A stretch of DNA of 49,480 nucleotides from an uncultured Bartonella sp. (GCF_945277285.1 NZ_CALYPR010000007.1:1-49480), one strand, 5' to 3'; counted from the first letter of the stretch, positions 1 through 9,807 are shown. The notes: generated by a model not told the origin, from the letters alone. Program-made: numbers and translations.

Positions 1-49
1 AGGCGGCCACACTGTTGGTGCCGGTATCGTTTCTAAAATCGTTGAATAA
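1..49 (+). CDS. tuf: Elongation factor Tu, C-terminal end (partial)
   Basis: Only the last fifteen codons and the TAA stop (47-49) lie in the window; the reading frame starts at base 2. The peptide ends GAGIVSKIVE, which fits the EF-Tu C-terminus, where the last strand of domain 3 is a conserved T-V-G-A-G segment. EF-Tu delivers aminoacyl-tRNA to the ribosome. Its position directly ahead of rpsJ is the usual str-to-S10 junction in alphaproteobacteria. Identification rests on few residues plus this context. Confidence 0.85.
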   Translation, partial: GGHTVGAGIVSKIVE

Positions 50-67
50 TTGAATTTTAATTGTTAA

Positions 68-93
68 GGAGCGTCTTTTAAAAAAGACGTTCC
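68..93 (+). promoter_or_regulatory. Hairpin between tuf and rpsJ
   Basis: A near-perfect inverted repeat is centred between bases 80 and 81: about 11 Watson-Crick pairs with one G-U wobble and a very small loop. No run of T follows the 3' arm, so it does not look like a simple intrinsic terminator. It sits in the 66-base tuf-rpsJ gap and could be an RNA processing site or a leader element for the S10 genes. Function is inferred from position only. Confidence 0.45.
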
Positions 94-115
94 GGTTGAC
101 AGGGATAATAAGAGT

Positions 116-424
116 ATGAACGGTCAGAACATCCGCATTCGCTTAAAAGCGTTTGATCACCGGATTCTTGACGCATCGACACGTGAGATTGTGTCGACCG
201 CCAAGCGTACTGGCGCCAATATCCGTGGACCGATTCCGCTTCCAACGCGAATCGAGAAGTTCACGGTTAATCGTGGGCCGCACATCGACAAGAAGAGCCG
301 TGAGCAGTTTGAAATGCGTACACATAAGCGTCTTCTTGATATTGTTGATCCGACGCCGCAGACGGTGGACGCGCTTATGAAGCTCGACCTTTCTGCTGGT
401 GTTGATGTCGAGATCAAGCTTTAA
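116..424 (+). CDS. rpsJ: 30S ribosomal protein S10
   Basis: This 102-residue protein begins [19 protein letters not shown] and contains the S10 signature around G-P-I-P-L-P-T (residues 38-44), with the family's usual length and a complete C-terminus. S10 sits in the head of the small subunit; in many bacteria it also pairs with NusB in transcription antitermination (family knowledge). The ATG at 116 gives the canonical N-terminus. It is the first gene of the S10 cluster, followed 27 bases later by rplC. Conservation leaves no realistic alternative. Confidence 0.98.
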   Translation: MNGQNIRIRLKAFDHRILDASTREIVSTAKRTGANIRGPIPLPTRIEKFTVNRGPHIDKKSREQFEMRTHKRLLDIVDPTPQTVDALMKLDLSAGVDVEIKL

Positions 425-451
425 GGCTTGGGGACGGAAGGAACGAACCCG

Positions 452-1189
452 ATGCGTTCAGGTGTAATAGCACAAAAGCTGGGCATGACCCGCGTCTATA
501 ATGATGCCGGAGAACATGTTCCTGTAACAGTTCTACGTTTGGAGAACTGTCAGGTTGTTGCTCAGCGTACAGTTGAGAAGAATGGCTACACGGCTGTTCA
601 GTTAGGCGTAGGGCTTGCGAAGGTAAAAAATACTTCTCAGGCATTGCGCGGTCATTTTGCAAAGGCTTCAGTTGAGCCAAAAGCAAAGATTGCAGAATTT
701 CGTGTAAGTCCCGACAATCTTTTGGAAGTCGGGGCCGAGATTACCGCGGAACATTTTGTTCCCGGACAGCTTGTTGACGTGACTGGTACGTCAATTGGTA
801 AAGGTTTTGCCGGTGTTATGAAACGTCATAATTTCGGTGGACATCGTGCTTCGCACGGCAACTCCATTACGCACCGTGCCCATGGTTCGACAGGTCAACG
901 TCAGGATCCGGGTAAAGTGTTTAAGGGTAAAAAAATGGCTGGCCATATGGGGCAGACCAGAATTACAACTTTAAATATAGAAGTTGTTTCGACCGATGCT
1001 GATCGTGGGTTGATTTTGGTTCGTGGTGCTGTTCCGGGGTCGAAGGGTGCTTGGATTTTGGTGCGGGATGCTATCAAGAATAGTGTTCCTGAAAATGCAC
1101 CTAAGCCTGCTGCCTTGCGTCAGTCCAAGAATACGAAATCAGAAGCTGCTGCCCCAAAGGCGGAAGCTACAGTCGCTGAGGGAGCCTGA
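452..1189 (+). CDS. rplC: 50S ribosomal protein L3
   Basis: L3 (245 residues) is an early-assembly protein of the large subunit whose loop reaches towards the peptidyl transferase centre. The segment [10 protein letters not shown] followed by [11 protein letters not shown] is the expected central glycine and basic loop, including the Gln methylated in many bacteria. I start at ATG 452 ([12 protein letters not shown]) rather than at the in-frame TTG 428, because a GGAAGG ribosome site lies about ten bases ahead of 452 and the homologous N-terminus begins there. The C-terminus carries an Ala/Lys/Glu-rich tail longer than in enteric L3. It stops two bases before rplD. Confidence 0.97.
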   Translation: MRSGVIAQKLGMTRVYNDAGEHVPVTVLRLENCQVVAQRTVEKNGYTAVQLGVGLAKVKNTSQALRGHFAKASVEPKAKIAEFRVSPDNLLEVGAEITAEHFVPGQLVDVTGTSIGKGFAGVMKRHNFGGHRASHGNSITHRAHGSTGQRQDPGKVFKGKKMAGHMGQTRITTLNIEVVSTDADRGLILVRGAVPGSKGAWILVRDAIKNSVPENAPKPAALRQSKNTKSEAAAPKAEATVAEGA

Positions 1190-1191
1190 TA

Positions 1192-1812
1192 ATGGATCTC
1201 ATCATAACAACTCTTGACGGCAAGGATGCCGGTAAATTGAAGGTATCGGAAGATATCTTCGGTTTGGATCCTAGGGAAGATATTCTGCAGCGTGTTGTAC
1301 GTTGGCAGCTTGCCCGTCGTCAGCAAGGTACGCACCAAAGTCAGACGCGCGCTGATGTATCACGATCCGGCGCTAAAATGTATAAGCAGAAGGGTACAGG
1401 TCGTGCCCGTCACTCTTCTGCACGTGTTCCGCAGTTTCGTGGTGGCGGTAAGGCTCATGGGCCTGTTGTTCGCAGCCATGCTCATGAACTTCCTAAAAAG
1501 GTTCGTGCGTTGGGATTGCGTCATGCGCTTTCGGCCAAAGTGAAAGCCAATGATTTGATTATCGTTGACGAGCTTAACGTAAAGGATGCAAAAACCAAGA
1601 TTTTAGCGAAAGATTTTGCAAAGCTCGGTTTTTCTGATGCGCTGTTAATTGGTGGTAAGGAAATTGATTTGAAGTTTTCCCGTGCCGCATCTAACATTCC
1701 AAATGTTGATGTTTTACCGGTTCAGGGGATCAATGTTTATGACATTCTGCGTCGCGGCAAACTTGTTTTGTCCAAAGCAGCTGTCGAAGCCCTTGAGGAG
1801 CGGTTCAAATGA
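1192..1812 (+). CDS. rplD: 50S ribosomal protein L4
   Basis: The product is 206 residues, the usual L4 length. The extended basic loop ([11 protein letters not shown], about residues 64-74, then F-R-G-G-G-K-A-H-G) lines the nascent peptide exit tunnel; macrolide-related changes map here in other bacteria. In enterics L4 also represses its own operon, but nothing in this sequence proves that here. The ATG lies two bases after the rplC stop, and the stop overlaps the start of rplW in an ATGA, so the genes are translationally coupled. Confidence 0.97.
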   Translation: MDLIITTLDGKDAGKLKVSEDIFGLDPREDILQRVVRWQLARRQQGTHQSQTRADVSRSGAKMYKQKGTGRARHSSARVPQFRGGGKAHGPVVRSHAHELPKKVRALGLRHALSAKVKANDLIIVDELNVKDAKTKILAKDFAKLGFSDALLIGGKEIDLKFSRAASNIPNVDVLPVQGINVYDILRRGKLVLSKAAVEALEERFK

Positions 1813-2102
1813 CAGATCTTCGCCACTATGATGTCATCGTAAGCCCGGTTATTACCGAAAAATCAACGATGGTGTCGGAACATAATCAGGTTGTTTTTAA
1901 AGTCACTCCAAAAGCGACAAAACCTGAAATCAAAGCAGCTGTTGAAACTTTATTCGGTGTCAAAGTCACAGCAGTGAATACAACAACCCGTAAGGGTAAG
2001 GTGAAACGTTTTAAAGGCGTTGTCGGTCGACAGAGTGATGTCAAAAAAGCGATCGTGACGCTGGCTGAAGGTCAGTCAATCGACGTTTCGACTGGTCTTT
2101 AA
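1809..2102 (+). CDS. rplW: 50S ribosomal protein L23
   Basis: This is a 97-residue L23, a protein at the tunnel exit that provides the docking site for trigger factor and SRP. The N-terminal [11 protein letters not shown] motif and the later [12 protein letters not shown] basic stretch are typical. The start codon overlaps the rplD stop by four bases (ATGA). The stop is 20 bases before rplB. Confidence 0.97.
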   Translation: MTDLRHYDVIVSPVITEKSTMVSEHNQVVFKVTPKATKPEIKAAVETLFGVKVTAVNTTTRKGKVKRFKGVVGRQSDVKKAIVTLAEGQSIDVSTGL

Positions 2103-2122
2103 GAGGCTCGGAGTTAGGAATA

Positions 2123-2956
<834 letters not shown>

Positions 2957-2971
2957 GAGAGGTAGTCTGAA

Positions 2972-3250
2972 GTGGCTCGTTCAGTTTGGAAAGGACCGTT
3001 TGTCGACGGCTATCTTCTCAAGAAAGCTGAGAAGGTACGTGCCGGCGGTCGTAACGAGGTTATTAAAATGTGGAGCCGGCGCTCCACCATTTTGCCGCAA
3101 TTTGTTGGCTTGACCTTTGGTGTCTATAATGGAAACAAGCATGTTCCTGTTTCCGTTTCGGAAGAAATGGTCGGACATAAGTTCGGTGAGTTCGCTCCAA
3201 CCCGCAGCTATTATGGTCACGGTGCGGACAAGAAAGCGAAGAGGAAGTAA
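2972..3250 (+). CDS. rpsS: 30S ribosomal protein S19
   Basis: A 92-residue S19 starting from GTG, with a purine-rich GAGAGG site (2957-2962) about nine bases upstream. The N-terminal [11 protein letters not shown] and central [11 protein letters not shown] motifs are diagnostic. S19 forms a complex with S13 in the 30S head near the A-site tRNA. The gene lies 15 bases after rplB and ends two bases before rplV. Confidence 0.97.
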   Translation: MARSVWKGPFVDGYLLKKAEKVRAGGRNEVIKMWSRRSTILPQFVGLTFGVYNGNKHVPVSVSEEMVGHKFGEFAPTRSYYGHGADKKAKRK

Positions 3251-3252
3251 TA

Positions 3253-3642
3253 ATGGGCAAAGCTAAGGCTCCGCGCCAGCTTAAAGATAATGAAGCAAAG
3301 GCTGTGGCTCGCACAATTCGTGTTAGCCCGCAGAAGCTTAATCTTGTAGCAGCAATGATTCGCGGTAAAAAGGTTAATACGGCTCTTGCAGATTTGACTT
3401 TTTCTCGTAAACGCATTGCCGATACGGTGAAAAAGACGCTTGAATCTGCGATTGCTAATGCAGAGAACAATCATGATTTGGATGTCGATTCGCTCATTGT
3501 AGCGGAAGCTTCTGTTGGTAAGTCGATTGTTATGAAGCGCTTTCATGTGCGTGGTCGTGGCCGCGCAAGCAGGATTTTGCGTCCATTTTCTCATCTTACC
3601 ATAGTTGTTCGCGAAGTGTCCGATAAAGAGGAGGCCGCATAA
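3253..3642 (+). CDS. rplV: 50S ribosomal protein L22
   Basis: The protein is 129 residues, with the usual L22 core: [11 protein letters not shown] near the N-terminus and the long beta-hairpin rich in R-G-R-G-R-A near residues 98-105 that reaches into the exit tunnel. The stop codon shares one base with the ATG of rpsC, giving TAATG coupling. The start at 3253 follows rpsS by two bases and is preceded by a GAGGAAG site inside the rpsS end. Confidence 0.97.
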   Translation: MGKAKAPRQLKDNEAKAVARTIRVSPQKLNLVAAMIRGKKVNTALADLTFSRKRIADTVKKTLESAIANAENNHDLDVDSLIVAEASVGKSIVMKRFHVRGRGRASRILRPFSHLTIVVREVSDKEEAA

Positions 3643-4352
3643 TGGGTCAGAAGATCAATCCAATCGGGCTTCGCCTCGGTATCAATCGTACATGGGATTC
3701 TCGTTGGTATGCAGACACCGGTGAATATGGTCGTTTGTTGCATGAGGATTTGAAAATCCGCAAATATGTAATGAATGAATTGAAGCAGGCTGCAATTTCA
3801 GAAGTTGTTATTGAACGTCCGCATAAAAAGTGCCGCGTTACAATTCACTCGGCTCGTCCGGGGCTGATTATTGGCAAGAAAGGCGCTGATATCGAAAAGT
3901 TGCGTCGTAAATTGTCGGAAATGACACATGCCGATACAGCCCTGAATATCGTAGAAGTGCGTAAACCGGAAATCGATGCAGAGTTGATCGCCCAGTCAAT
4001 TGCCCAGCAATTGGAACGTCGTGTGGCTTTCCGTCGTGCAATGAAGCGTGCTGTTCAGTCGGCTATGCGTCTTGGTGCTGAAGGTATTCGTATCAATTGT
4101 GCCGGTCGTCTTGGCGGTGCGGAAATTGCCCGTATGGAATGGTATCGCGAAGGGCGCGTTCCGCTTCACACATTGCGTGCAGATATTGATTACGGTACAG
4201 CCGAAGCGAATACTGCCTATGGTATTTGTGGCGTGAAGGTCTGGGTGTTCAAGGGTGAAATTCTTGAACATGATCCGATGGCTTCCGAACGTCGTTCCAT
4301 TGAAGGCGATAATCAAGGTTCTAATGCTAACCGTCGTCGTGAAAACGCCTGA
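3642..4352 (+). CDS. rpsC: 30S ribosomal protein S3
   Basis: S3 (236 residues) lines the mRNA entry tunnel of the 30S subunit. Visible are the N-terminal [12 protein letters not shown] motif, the KH domain G-x-x-G loop (I-I-G-K-K-G, about residues 75-80) and the C-terminal domain motif [16 protein letters not shown] strong GAGGAGG ribosome site (3628-3634) precedes the start, which overlaps the rplV stop by one base. A 37-base gap separates it from rplP. Confidence 0.98.
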   Translation: MGQKINPIGLRLGINRTWDSRWYADTGEYGRLLHEDLKIRKYVMNELKQAAISEVVIERPHKKCRVTIHSARPGLIIGKKGADIEKLRRKLSEMTHADTALNIVEVRKPEIDAELIAQSIAQQLERRVAFRRAMKRAVQSAMRLGAEGIRINCAGRLGGAEIARMEWYREGRVPLHTLRADIDYGTAEANTAYGICGVKVWVFKGEILEHDPMASERRSIEGDNQGSNANRRRENA

Positions 4353-4389
4353 TTTTTGACGGGCAAAGAAGGATTTGGAGTAGAGAACA

Positions 4390-4803
4390 ATGTTGCAGCC
4401 AAAACGCACAAAGTTCCGTAAGCAGTTCAAGGGTCGTATTCACGGCACTTCAAAAGGTGGTACGGAACTTAATTTTGGTGCTTACGGCCTTAAGGCCATG
4501 GAGCCCGAACGTGTTACTGCGCGTCAGATCGAGGCAGCTCGTCGTGCTATCACACGTCAAATGAAGCGTGCCGGTCGTGTATGGATCCGCGTTTTTCCGG
4601 ATGTTCCGGTATCGTCTAAACCTACCGAAGTTCGTATGGGTAAAGGTAAAGGTGCGGTCGAATATTGGGCAACACGCGTTGCACCCGGGCGTATTATGTT
4701 TGAGCTTGACGGCGTGCCGGAAGATGTGGCACGTGAAGCGTTACGGTTGGGTGCATCAAAGCTTCCAATTAAAACACGTTTCGTCCAGCGTATAGCTGAA
4801 TAA
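4390..4803 (+). CDS. rplP: 50S ribosomal protein L16
   Basis: L16 is 137 residues here, as usual. It starts [16 protein letters not shown] and keeps the [22 protein letters not shown] segment that contacts the A-site tRNA elbow region and 5S/23S rRNA. The start is set by the canonical N-terminus, with a GGAG element upstream. The gene ends 12 bases before rpmC. Confidence 0.98.
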   Translation: MLQPKRTKFRKQFKGRIHGTSKGGTELNFGAYGLKAMEPERVTARQIEAARRAITRQMKRAGRVWIRVFPDVPVSSKPTEVRMGKGKGAVEYWATRVAPGRIMFELDGVPEDVAREALRLGASKLPIKTRFVQRIAE

Positions 4804-4815
4804 AGGGACTTAGCG

Positions 4816-5016
4816 ATGAAAGCCGCAGAAGTACGGGCTCAGACGCTCGATCAGATGAATGAAGAGTTGGCCAAGCTGAAGAAAGAGCAGTTTAATCTGC
4901 GTTTTCAGAAAGCAACCGGTCAGTTGGAAAAAACAGCGCGTGTGAAACAGGTTCGCCGTGATATTGCACGCATTAAAACAATCGCCCGCCAGAAGGCGGC
5001 CGAAAGCAAGGCTTAA
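4816..5016 (+). CDS. rpmC: 50S ribosomal protein L29
   Basis: A short, 66-residue, alpha-helical protein whose heptad-like charged sequence and core [17 protein letters not shown] identify L29. L29 lies beside L23 at the nascent chain exit. Position between L16 and S17 is the invariant bacterial order. Spacing is 12 bases on both sides. Confidence 0.97.
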   Translation: MKAAEVRAQTLDQMNEELAKLKKEQFNLRFQKATGQLEKTARVKQVRRDIARIKTIARQKAAESKA

Positions 5017-5028
5017 GGAAGTTAAGAT

Positions 5029-5268
5029 ATGCCTAAACGCATTCTGCAAGGCGTTGTCGTCAGCGATAAAAACGACAAGACTGTTGTGGTCAAGGTAGAG
5101 CGTCGCTATTCGCATCCTCTGCTACAAAAGACTGTCAGCCAGTCGAAGAAGTATAAAGCGCACGACGAAAACAACGAATTCAAGGTTGGTGACGAGGTTT
5201 TTATTCAGGAATCGAAGCCGATCTCGAAAGATAAACGCTGGGTCGTTGTAAAAGACGGCGCTGCATAA
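5029..5268 (+). CDS. rpsQ: 30S ribosomal protein S17
   Basis: The product is 79 residues, an OB-fold protein of the 30S body. The motifs [16 protein letters not shown] and R-R-Y-S-H-P-L are typical. The start follows an AAGGAAG ribosome site. Its stop is followed by a 147-base gap with a terminator-like hairpin before rplN, which is unusual inside this cluster; rpsQ may therefore close one transcription unit. Confidence 0.97.
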   Translation: MPKRILQGVVVSDKNDKTVVVKVERRYSHPLLQKTVSQSKKYKAHDENNEFKVGDEVFIQESKPISKDKRWVVVKDGAA

Positions 5269-5296
5269 TTAGTCGGATTTTTTTAGGTTACAAAGA

Positions 5297-5328
5297 GTTG
5301 GGCATGTTCGTGCCCAACATTTTGTTTT
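5297..5328 (+). terminator. Terminator-like hairpin between rpsQ and rplN
   Basis: A perfect 8-bp stem (GTTGGGCA at 5297-5304, TGCCCAAC at 5311-5318) with a 6-base loop is followed by a T-rich stretch to 5328. This meets the form of an intrinsic terminator on the + strand, in the middle of the ribosomal protein cluster. It may be an attenuator that lets part of the polymerases through rather than a full stop. Confidence 0.6.
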
Positions 5329-5348
5329 GAAAAAGTCTTAATCATAAT

Positions 5349-5377
5349 TTGACAGGCAAGTCCGAATGTGCCAAATG
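5349..5377 (+). promoter_or_regulatory. Possible promoter ahead of rplN
   Basis: A perfect -35 hexamer TTGACA lies at 5349-5354, about 20 bases downstream of the terminator-like hairpin. Seventeen bases on, the -10 position reads CAAATG (5372-5377), a poor match to TATAAT, though alphaproteobacterial -10 boxes are often weak. The placement fits re-initiation for rplN and following genes. Only the -35 element is convincing. Confidence 0.3.
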
Positions 5378-5415
5378 CACTGCCGGACGTAAACATTAAG
5401 AGAAGGCGGCCAGTC

Positions 5416-5784
5416 ATGATTCAGATGCAAACAAACCTCGACGTCGCGGATAATTCCGGAGCCCGTCGTGTCATGTGCATCAAGGTGCTGGGCGGCTCGA
5501 AGCGGAAATATGCTTCTGTCGGCGACATCATTGTTGTCTCGGTTAAAGAAGCGATTCCGCGCGGCCGCGTTAAAAAAGGTGACGTGATGAAAGCTGTGGT
5601 AGTGCGTACTGCCAAAGATATTCGTCGCGCTGATGGCAGTGTTATTCGTTTTGATAAGAATGCTGCTGTTTTGGTTGATAATAAGAAAGAGCCGATCGGT
5701 ACCCGTATCTTCGGACCGGTTCCCCGTGAATTGCGCGGTAAGAACCATATGAAGATTATTTCGCTCGCGCCAGAAGTACTATAG
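5416..5784 (+). CDS. rplN: 50S ribosomal protein L14
   Basis: L14 (122 residues) sits at the subunit interface of the large subunit. I start at ATG 5416 ([17 protein letters not shown]), the invariant L14 N-terminus; the upstream in-frame ATG at 5368 would add 16 residues not found in the family. The A-D-N-S-G-A-R-R and later [16 protein letters not shown] ends are canonical. The next gene, rplX, begins 12 bases downstream. Confidence 0.97.
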   Translation: MIQMQTNLDVADNSGARRVMCIKVLGGSKRKYASVGDIIVVSVKEAIPRGRVKKGDVMKAVVVRTAKDIRRADGSVIRFDKNAAVLVDNKKEPIGTRIFGPVPRELRGKNHMKIISLAPEVL

Positions 5785-5796
5785 GGAGCCGTTGCG

Positions 5797-6111
5797 ATGA
5801 ACAAAATTCGTAAAGGCGATAAAGTCGTCATCCTGTCCGGTAAGGACAAAGGGCGTAACGGCGAAGTAATTAAGGTAAATCCTGAAGAAGATACCGCCAT
5901 TGTTCGTGGTATTAATATGGTGAAACGCCACCAGCGTCAGACCCAGACTCAGGAAGCCGGAATTATTTCCAAAGAAGCTCCGATTCATATTTCAAAATTG
6001 GCTATTGCTGATCCTAAGGACGGAAAGGCCACTCGGGTCGGTTTCCGTATTGAGAAAGACGGTAAAAAAGTTCGCGTTGCCAAACGTTCGGGAGATCTGA
6101 TCGATGGCTGA
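5797..6111 (+). CDS. rplX: 50S ribosomal protein L24
   Basis: A 104-residue L24 with the N-terminal KOW-type motif ([17 protein letters not shown]) and the G-I-N-M-V-K-R-H segment. L24 initiates assembly of the large subunit. The ATG follows a GGGAG site. The last eight bases overlap the start of rplE, so the two are likely translationally coupled. Confidence 0.97.
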   Translation: MNKIRKGDKVVILSGKDKGRNGEVIKVNPEEDTAIVRGINMVKRHQRQTQTQEAGIISKEAPIHISKLAIADPKDGKATRVGFRIEKDGKKVRVAKRSGDLIDG

Positions 6112-6661
6112 TAAGATTCAAGAGCCGCGTTTGAAAACGCATTATCTTAAGGTTGTTCGCAAAGCCCTGCAGGACAAATTCAATTATGAAAACAATATGC
6201 AGGTTCCCTATGTTGAAAAGGTCGTTCTCAACATGGGTATCGGTGAGGCAACCGTAGATTCCAAGAAGCCGGCAAGAGCAGCTGAAGATTTAAGCCTTAT
6301 TGCCGGACAAAAAGCTATTGTTACCCATGCCCGCAATTCTGTTGCTACTTTTAAAGTTCGCGAGGGAATGCCGATTGGTGCTAAAGTAACATTGCGAAGA
6401 GACCGCATGTATGAATTTCTCGACCGTTTGGTGACTATTGCTTTGCCGCGTGTTCGTGATTTTCGTGGTCTTAATCCGAAAAGTTTTGACGGTCGTGGCA
6501 ATTTTGCCATGGGTATCAAAGAACACATTGTGTTCCCGGAGATTAACTACGATCAGGTAGATCAGATCTGGGGTATGGATATCATCGTTTGTACGACAGC
6601 GAAAACGGATGATGAAGCGCGTGAATTGTTGCGTGGTTTCAATTTTCCGTTCCGTTCGTAA
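6104..6661 (+). CDS. rplE: 50S ribosomal protein L5
   Basis: L5 is 185 residues and binds 5S rRNA and the P-site tRNA T-loop. Characteristic motifs are [24 protein letters not shown], and the [20 protein letters not shown] end. The start is inside the end of rplX with a GGGAG ribosome site in the rplX coding sequence. rpsN follows after 24 bases. Confidence 0.98.
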   Translation: MADKIQEPRLKTHYLKVVRKALQDKFNYENNMQVPYVEKVVLNMGIGEATVDSKKPARAAEDLSLIAGQKAIVTHARNSVATFKVREGMPIGAKVTLRRDRMYEFLDRLVTIALPRVRDFRGLNPKSFDGRGNFAMGIKEHIVFPEINYDQVDQIWGMDIIVCTTAKTDDEARELLRGFNFPFRS

Positions 6662-6685
6662 CGGCAAGCGTAGCGAGGTAAAATT

Positions 6686-6991
6686 ATGGCCAAAACAAGT
6701 GCCGTTGAAAAGAACAAACATCGCCGTGTGATGGTGAAACAGTTTGCAGCACGCCGTGCGCGTCTCAAAGCTATTATTATGGACCAGAAAGTACCGTTGG
6801 AAGAACGCTTTCGCGCATCTATCCAACTTGCAGAGTTGCCTCGTAATTCTGCCAAGGTTCGTATTCGTAACCGTTGTGAAGTAACTGGTCGTCCACGTGG
6901 TTATTATCGTAAACTCAAGATGTCGCGTATTGCGTTGCGTGATCTTGGATCGTTCGGGCATATTCCCGGCGTTGTAAAGTCAAGCTGGTAA
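6686..6991 (+). CDS. rpsN: 30S ribosomal protein S14 (zinc-independent form)
   Basis: The protein is 101 residues, the long form of S14 that lacks the C-x2-C zinc pairs. The conserved C-terminal half is present: [16 protein letters not shown], then S-R-I-A-L-R-D and a final K-S-S-W. Only one cysteine is visible in this region, so zinc binding is not expected. A GAGGT site lies seven to eight bases ahead of the ATG. Confidence 0.98.
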   Translation: MAKTSAVEKNKHRRVMVKQFAARRARLKAIIMDQKVPLEERFRASIQLAELPRNSAKVRIRNRCEVTGRPRGYYRKLKMSRIALRDLGSFGHIPGVVKSSW

Positions 6992-7005
6992 GAGGAGTTT
7001 CGTAA

Positions 7006-7404
7006 ATGTCTATGTCAGATCCTCTTGGAGATATGCTTACCCGTATCCGTAATGCACTTGGTCGTAAAAAGGCTAAGGTTTCAACGCCTGCGTCAAGATT
7101 ACGTGTTCGTGTTCTCGATGTGTTACAGAATGAAGGTTATATTCGAGGATATAGTCAGATCGATTTTGAAAACGGTAAATCAGAACTTGAAATCGAGTTG
7201 AAATATTTTGACGGAGCTCCGGTCATTCGCGAGATTTCTCGTGTGTCGAAGCCGGGACGGCGTGTTTATGTTTCGGTGAAGTCTATTCCACAGGTTGCCA
7301 ACGGTCTTGGTATTTCTATCCTTTCCACTCCAAAAGGTGTGATGGCCGATCATGAGGCTCGTGAGCAGAATGTTGGTGGGGAGCTTCTTTGCCGCATCTT
7401 CTAA
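7006..7404 (+). CDS. rpsH: 30S ribosomal protein S8
   Basis: S8 (132 residues) binds the central domain of 16S rRNA; in enterics it is the translational repressor of the spc operon. The N-terminal [13 protein letters not shown] and the C-terminal [20 protein letters not shown] segments are canonical. ATG 7006 follows an AGAGGAG site; ATG 7012 is an alternative two residues shorter. The spacer to rplF is 36 bases. Confidence 0.98.
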   Translation: MSMSDPLGDMLTRIRNALGRKKAKVSTPASRLRVRVLDVLQNEGYIRGYSQIDFENGKSELEIELKYFDGAPVIREISRVSKPGRRVYVSVKSIPQVANGLGISILSTPKGVMADHEAREQNVGGELLCRIF

Positions 7405-7440
7405 TGGATGTCGGAAAAGCTAGAAAGATAGGTTAAAACA

Positions 7441-7974
7441 ATGTCACGTATTGGAAAAAAACCGATTCATGTCCCGGCTGGCATTACCGCTTCAGTTGCA
7501 GGACAAGTGATCAAGGTCAAAGGGCCTAAGGGAGAGCTGGATTTCGTTGCTGATGATGAAATTCATCTTAAATTGGAAGATAATGTTGTGGTGGTCACGC
7601 CACGCGATCAGTCCAAAGAGGCACGTTCAAAATGGGGTATGTCTCGTTCAATGATTGAGAATATCATTGAAGGCGTAAAAAGCGGCTTTGAGAAGAAGCT
7701 TGAGATCAACGGTGTTGGTTATCGTGCAGCAATGCAAGGTAAGAATGTTCAACTTTCTTTGGGATTTAGTCATGATGTTATTTATCATGTTCCTGAAGGT
7801 ATTACTGTTGCCGTTCCTAAGCCCACCGAGATTTTGGTGTCGGGTATCGATAAACAGAAAGTCGGTCAGGTTGCTGCCGAGATTCGCGAATATCGGGGGC
7901 CCGAGCCTTATAAAGGTAAAGGTGTCAAATATGCGGACGAGCGTATCGTGCGCAAAGAAGGCAAGAAGAAATAA
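7441..7974 (+). CDS. rplF: 50S ribosomal protein L6
   Basis: L6 (177 residues) is a two-domain protein near the factor-binding site of the large subunit. The family signature near the C-terminus, [11 protein letters not shown], is intact, and the N-terminus begins [11 protein letters not shown]. The start codon is unambiguous. It is followed after 12 bases by rplR. Confidence 0.98.
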   Translation: MSRIGKKPIHVPAGITASVAGQVIKVKGPKGELDFVADDEIHLKLEDNVVVVTPRDQSKEARSKWGMSRSMIENIIEGVKSGFEKKLEINGVGYRAAMQGKNVQLSLGFSHDVIYHVPEGITVAVPKPTEILVSGIDKQKVGQVAAEIREYRGPEPYKGKGVKYADERIVRKEGKKK

Positions 7975-7986
7975 GGAACTTGCGTT

Positions 7987-8349
7987 ATGGCTTCACCTAA
8001 AGAAATACTTCAGCGCCGCGCCCAGCGCGTACGCCGTCAGGTTAAAGCGGTCGCCAATGGTCGCTTAAGGCTGAGCGTCCACCGCTCGAATATGAATATT
8101 TACGTGCAAATTATCGACGATTTACATAGTCGTACTGTTGTTGCTGCCTCGACATTGGACAAGGAATTGCGTCCGACACTCAAGGGTGGTGCTAATGTGA
8201 AAGCTGCTGCCGAAGTTGGCAAGTTGATCGCCGAACGTGCAAAAGCAGCTGGTGTAAAAGATGTTGTTTTTGATCGTGGTGCCTATATTTATCATGGTCG
8301 CATCAAGGCACTTGCTGATGCTGCTCGTGAAGGCGGATTGAATTTTTAA
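7987..8349 (+). CDS. rplR: 50S ribosomal protein L18
   Basis: L18 (120 residues) carries 5S rRNA into the large subunit. The basic N-terminus ([10 protein letters not shown]) precedes the conserved [14 protein letters not shown] segment, and the protein ends with [11 protein letters not shown], the usual C-terminus. An AAGGAAC site precedes the ATG. A 103-base gap with a terminator-like hairpin separates it from rpsE. Confidence 0.98.
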   Translation: MASPKEILQRRAQRVRRQVKAVANGRLRLSVHRSNMNIYVQIIDDLHSRTVVAASTLDKELRPTLKGGANVKAAAEVGKLIAERAKAAGVKDVVFDRGAYIYHGRIKALADAAREGGLNF

Positions 8350-8387
8350 TTAATTGCTCGGGGTTCAAATTCCGGGCTTTCGCCCAA

Positions 8388-8417
8388 GAATTCCTCTTTG
8401 TAGAGGGATTCTTTTTT
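8388..8417 (+). terminator. Terminator-like hairpin between rplR and rpsE
   Basis: A 10-bp stem with one wobble pair (8388-8397 with 8402-8411), a 4-base loop and six consecutive T (8412-8417) make a canonical intrinsic terminator on the + strand. A smaller GGGC-TTTC-GCCC hairpin (8374-8385) sits just ahead. Complete termination would require a new promoter for rpsE onwards; partial read-through is more likely. Confidence 0.65.
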
Positions 8418-8452
8418 GATACGTGCTTCCGGAAAAGAAAAAGGAATTAGGA

Positions 8453-9013
8453 ATGGCACAAAAAGAACGTAACAATCGTGATGAGCGTCATGAAGAGCGT
8501 GACAGCGAATTTGTAGATAGACTCGTCCATATTAACCGCGTTGCAAAAGTTGTAAAAGGTGGTCGTCGTTTTGGCTTTGCTGCTTTGGTTGTTGTCGGAG
8601 ACCAAAAGGGCCGTGTCGGATTTGGACATGGGAAAGCCCGCGAAGTACCTGAAGCAATTCGTAAAGCAACAGAAGCTGCCAAGCACGAGATGATCTATGT
8701 GCCGCTTCGTTCAGGCCGTACACTCCATCACGATGTTGAAGGCCGTCACGGTGCCGGTAAAGTTTTGTTGAGATCAGCTGCTGCTGGTACCGGTATCATT
8801 GCTGGTGGCCCGATGCGTGCCGTTTTTGAAACACTTGGAATGCAGGACGTTGTTGCAAAATCGCTTGGATCTTCGAATCCATATAATATGATTCGTGCAA
8901 CCTTTGATGCATTGAAGCGTCAGGTTCATCCAAAAGATATTGCTGCCCAACGTGGTATAAAATATTCCACGTTGCAAGCTCGTCGGCAAAATCTGATCGG
9001 TAACGAAGAATAG
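8453..9013 (+). CDS. rpsE: 30S ribosomal protein S5
   Basis: S5 is 186 residues from ATG 8453; an upstream TTG (8423) in the same frame would place a lysine-rich extension over the terminator region and is rejected. The double-stranded RNA-binding-like N-domain ([17 protein letters not shown]) and the [13 protein letters not shown] segment are diagnostic. S5 lies on the mRNA path and affects decoding accuracy. A GGAATTAGG ribosome site precedes the start. Confidence 0.97.
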   Translation: MAQKERNNRDERHEERDSEFVDRLVHINRVAKVVKGGRRFGFAALVVVGDQKGRVGFGHGKAREVPEAIRKATEAAKHEMIYVPLRSGRTLHHDVEGRHGAGKVLLRSAAAGTGIIAGGPMRAVFETLGMQDVVAKSLGSSNPYNMIRATFDALKRQVHPKDIAAQRGIKYSTLQARRQNLIGNEE

Positions 9014-9046
9014 TTTGTGGAACTTGCGATATAAAGGAAATTGGAA

Positions 9047-9253
9047 ATGGTTGGGAAGAAAAACCAGAGTGGCAAGAAGGTCACTGTCGAGCAAATCGGC
9101 AGTCCTATTCGTCGTCCGCAAGTTCAACGTGCCACGTTGAAAGGGCTTGGACTTAATAAGATGCATCGCCGCAGCACATTGAACGATACACCTGCTGTGC
9201 GTGGTATGATTGCAAAGGTAGAGCACCTCGTCCGTATAGTGGATGAAGGCTGA
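9047..9253 (+). CDS. rpmD: 50S ribosomal protein L30
   Basis: A 68-residue L30 recognised by [12 protein letters not shown] and [16 protein letters not shown] 9047 is used, with AAAGGA (9033-9038) eight bases upstream, in place of the TTG six bases earlier. The protein lies at the rim of the large subunit; some bacteria lack it, so its presence is informative. Spacing to the true start of rplO is 19 bases. Confidence 0.96.
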   Translation: MVGKKNQSGKKVTVEQIGSPIRRPQVQRATLKGLGLNKMHRRSTLNDTPAVRGMIAKVEHLVRIVDEG

Positions 9254-9272
9254 GGATTGTAGGAGTAAAGAA

Positions 9273-9740
9273 ATGAAACTCAATCAACTGCGCGATCAAG
9301 AAGGCGCTACAAAAAATCGTAAAAGAGTCGGTCGCGGTATTGGTTCCGGTTCGGGCAAAACTGCCGGTCGCGGTGTAAAAGGTCAAAAGGCACGTTCTGG
9401 TGTTGCCATTAATGGTTTTGAAGGTGGGCAAATGCCTGTCTATCGCCGTTTGCCGAAACGCGGCTTCACCAATTTGTTCGCTAAAAGCTATAATGAAGTA
9501 TCAGTTGGCCGTATTCAACAAGCCATTGATGCTGGAAAATTAGATGCTTCAAAAACAATCAACAGTGAAGTATTGAAGGCTGCCGGTATCATTCGGCGCG
9601 AAAAAAATGGCGTTCGTCTTTTGTCAGACGGAGAATTGAAGGCGAAAGTGACATTTGATATTGCCGGCGCTTCGAAAGCTGCAATCGAAAAAGTTGCAAA
9701 GGCTGGCGGCGTTGTCAATGTACACATTGCTGCAGAATAA
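9273..9740 (+). CDS. rplO: 50S ribosomal protein L15
   Basis: L15 (155 residues) is a late-assembly large-subunit protein. The glycine/arginine-rich N-terminal extension ([17 protein letters not shown]) that threads into the rRNA and the [18 protein letters not shown] motif are present. The start at 9273 gives the standard MKLNQLRD N-terminus and follows AGGAG; an overlapping upstream ATG at 9243 is rejected. A terminator-like hairpin follows. Confidence 0.97.
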   Translation: MKLNQLRDQEGATKNRKRVGRGIGSGSGKTAGRGVKGQKARSGVAINGFEGGQMPVYRRLPKRGFTNLFAKSYNEVSVGRIQQAIDAGKLDASKTINSEVLKAAGIIRREKNGVRLLSDGELKAKVTFDIAGASKAAIEKVAKAGGVVNVHIAAE

Positions 9741-9763
9741 AACACTTCTTTAATAATAAAGTC

Positions 9764-9807
9764 GGTCTGGTGTGTAATGTGTAAAACATTCATTCCGGAC
9801 CTTTTTT
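9764..9807 (+). terminator. Terminator-like hairpin between rplO and secY
   Basis: GGTCTGG (9764-9770) pairs with CCGGACC (9795-9801), with one wobble, followed by six T (9802-9807). The loop holds a second small inverted repeat (AATGT with ACATT). The form is that of an intrinsic terminator, 24 bases after the rplO stop. The following 160 bases before secY would have to hold a promoter if termination is efficient; I see no clear one. Confidence 0.6.

Noticed and set aside
96..101. A perfect TTGACA hexamer upstream of rpsJ.
   Set aside because: The -10 position would fall inside the rpsJ coding sequence and has no TATAAT-like bases.
8361..8385. A GGGTTCAAATTCC-like string resembling a tRNA T-arm between rplR and rpsE.
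   Set aside because: The flanking stem does not pair and no acceptor, D or anticodon arm can be found; the segment is part of the terminator region.
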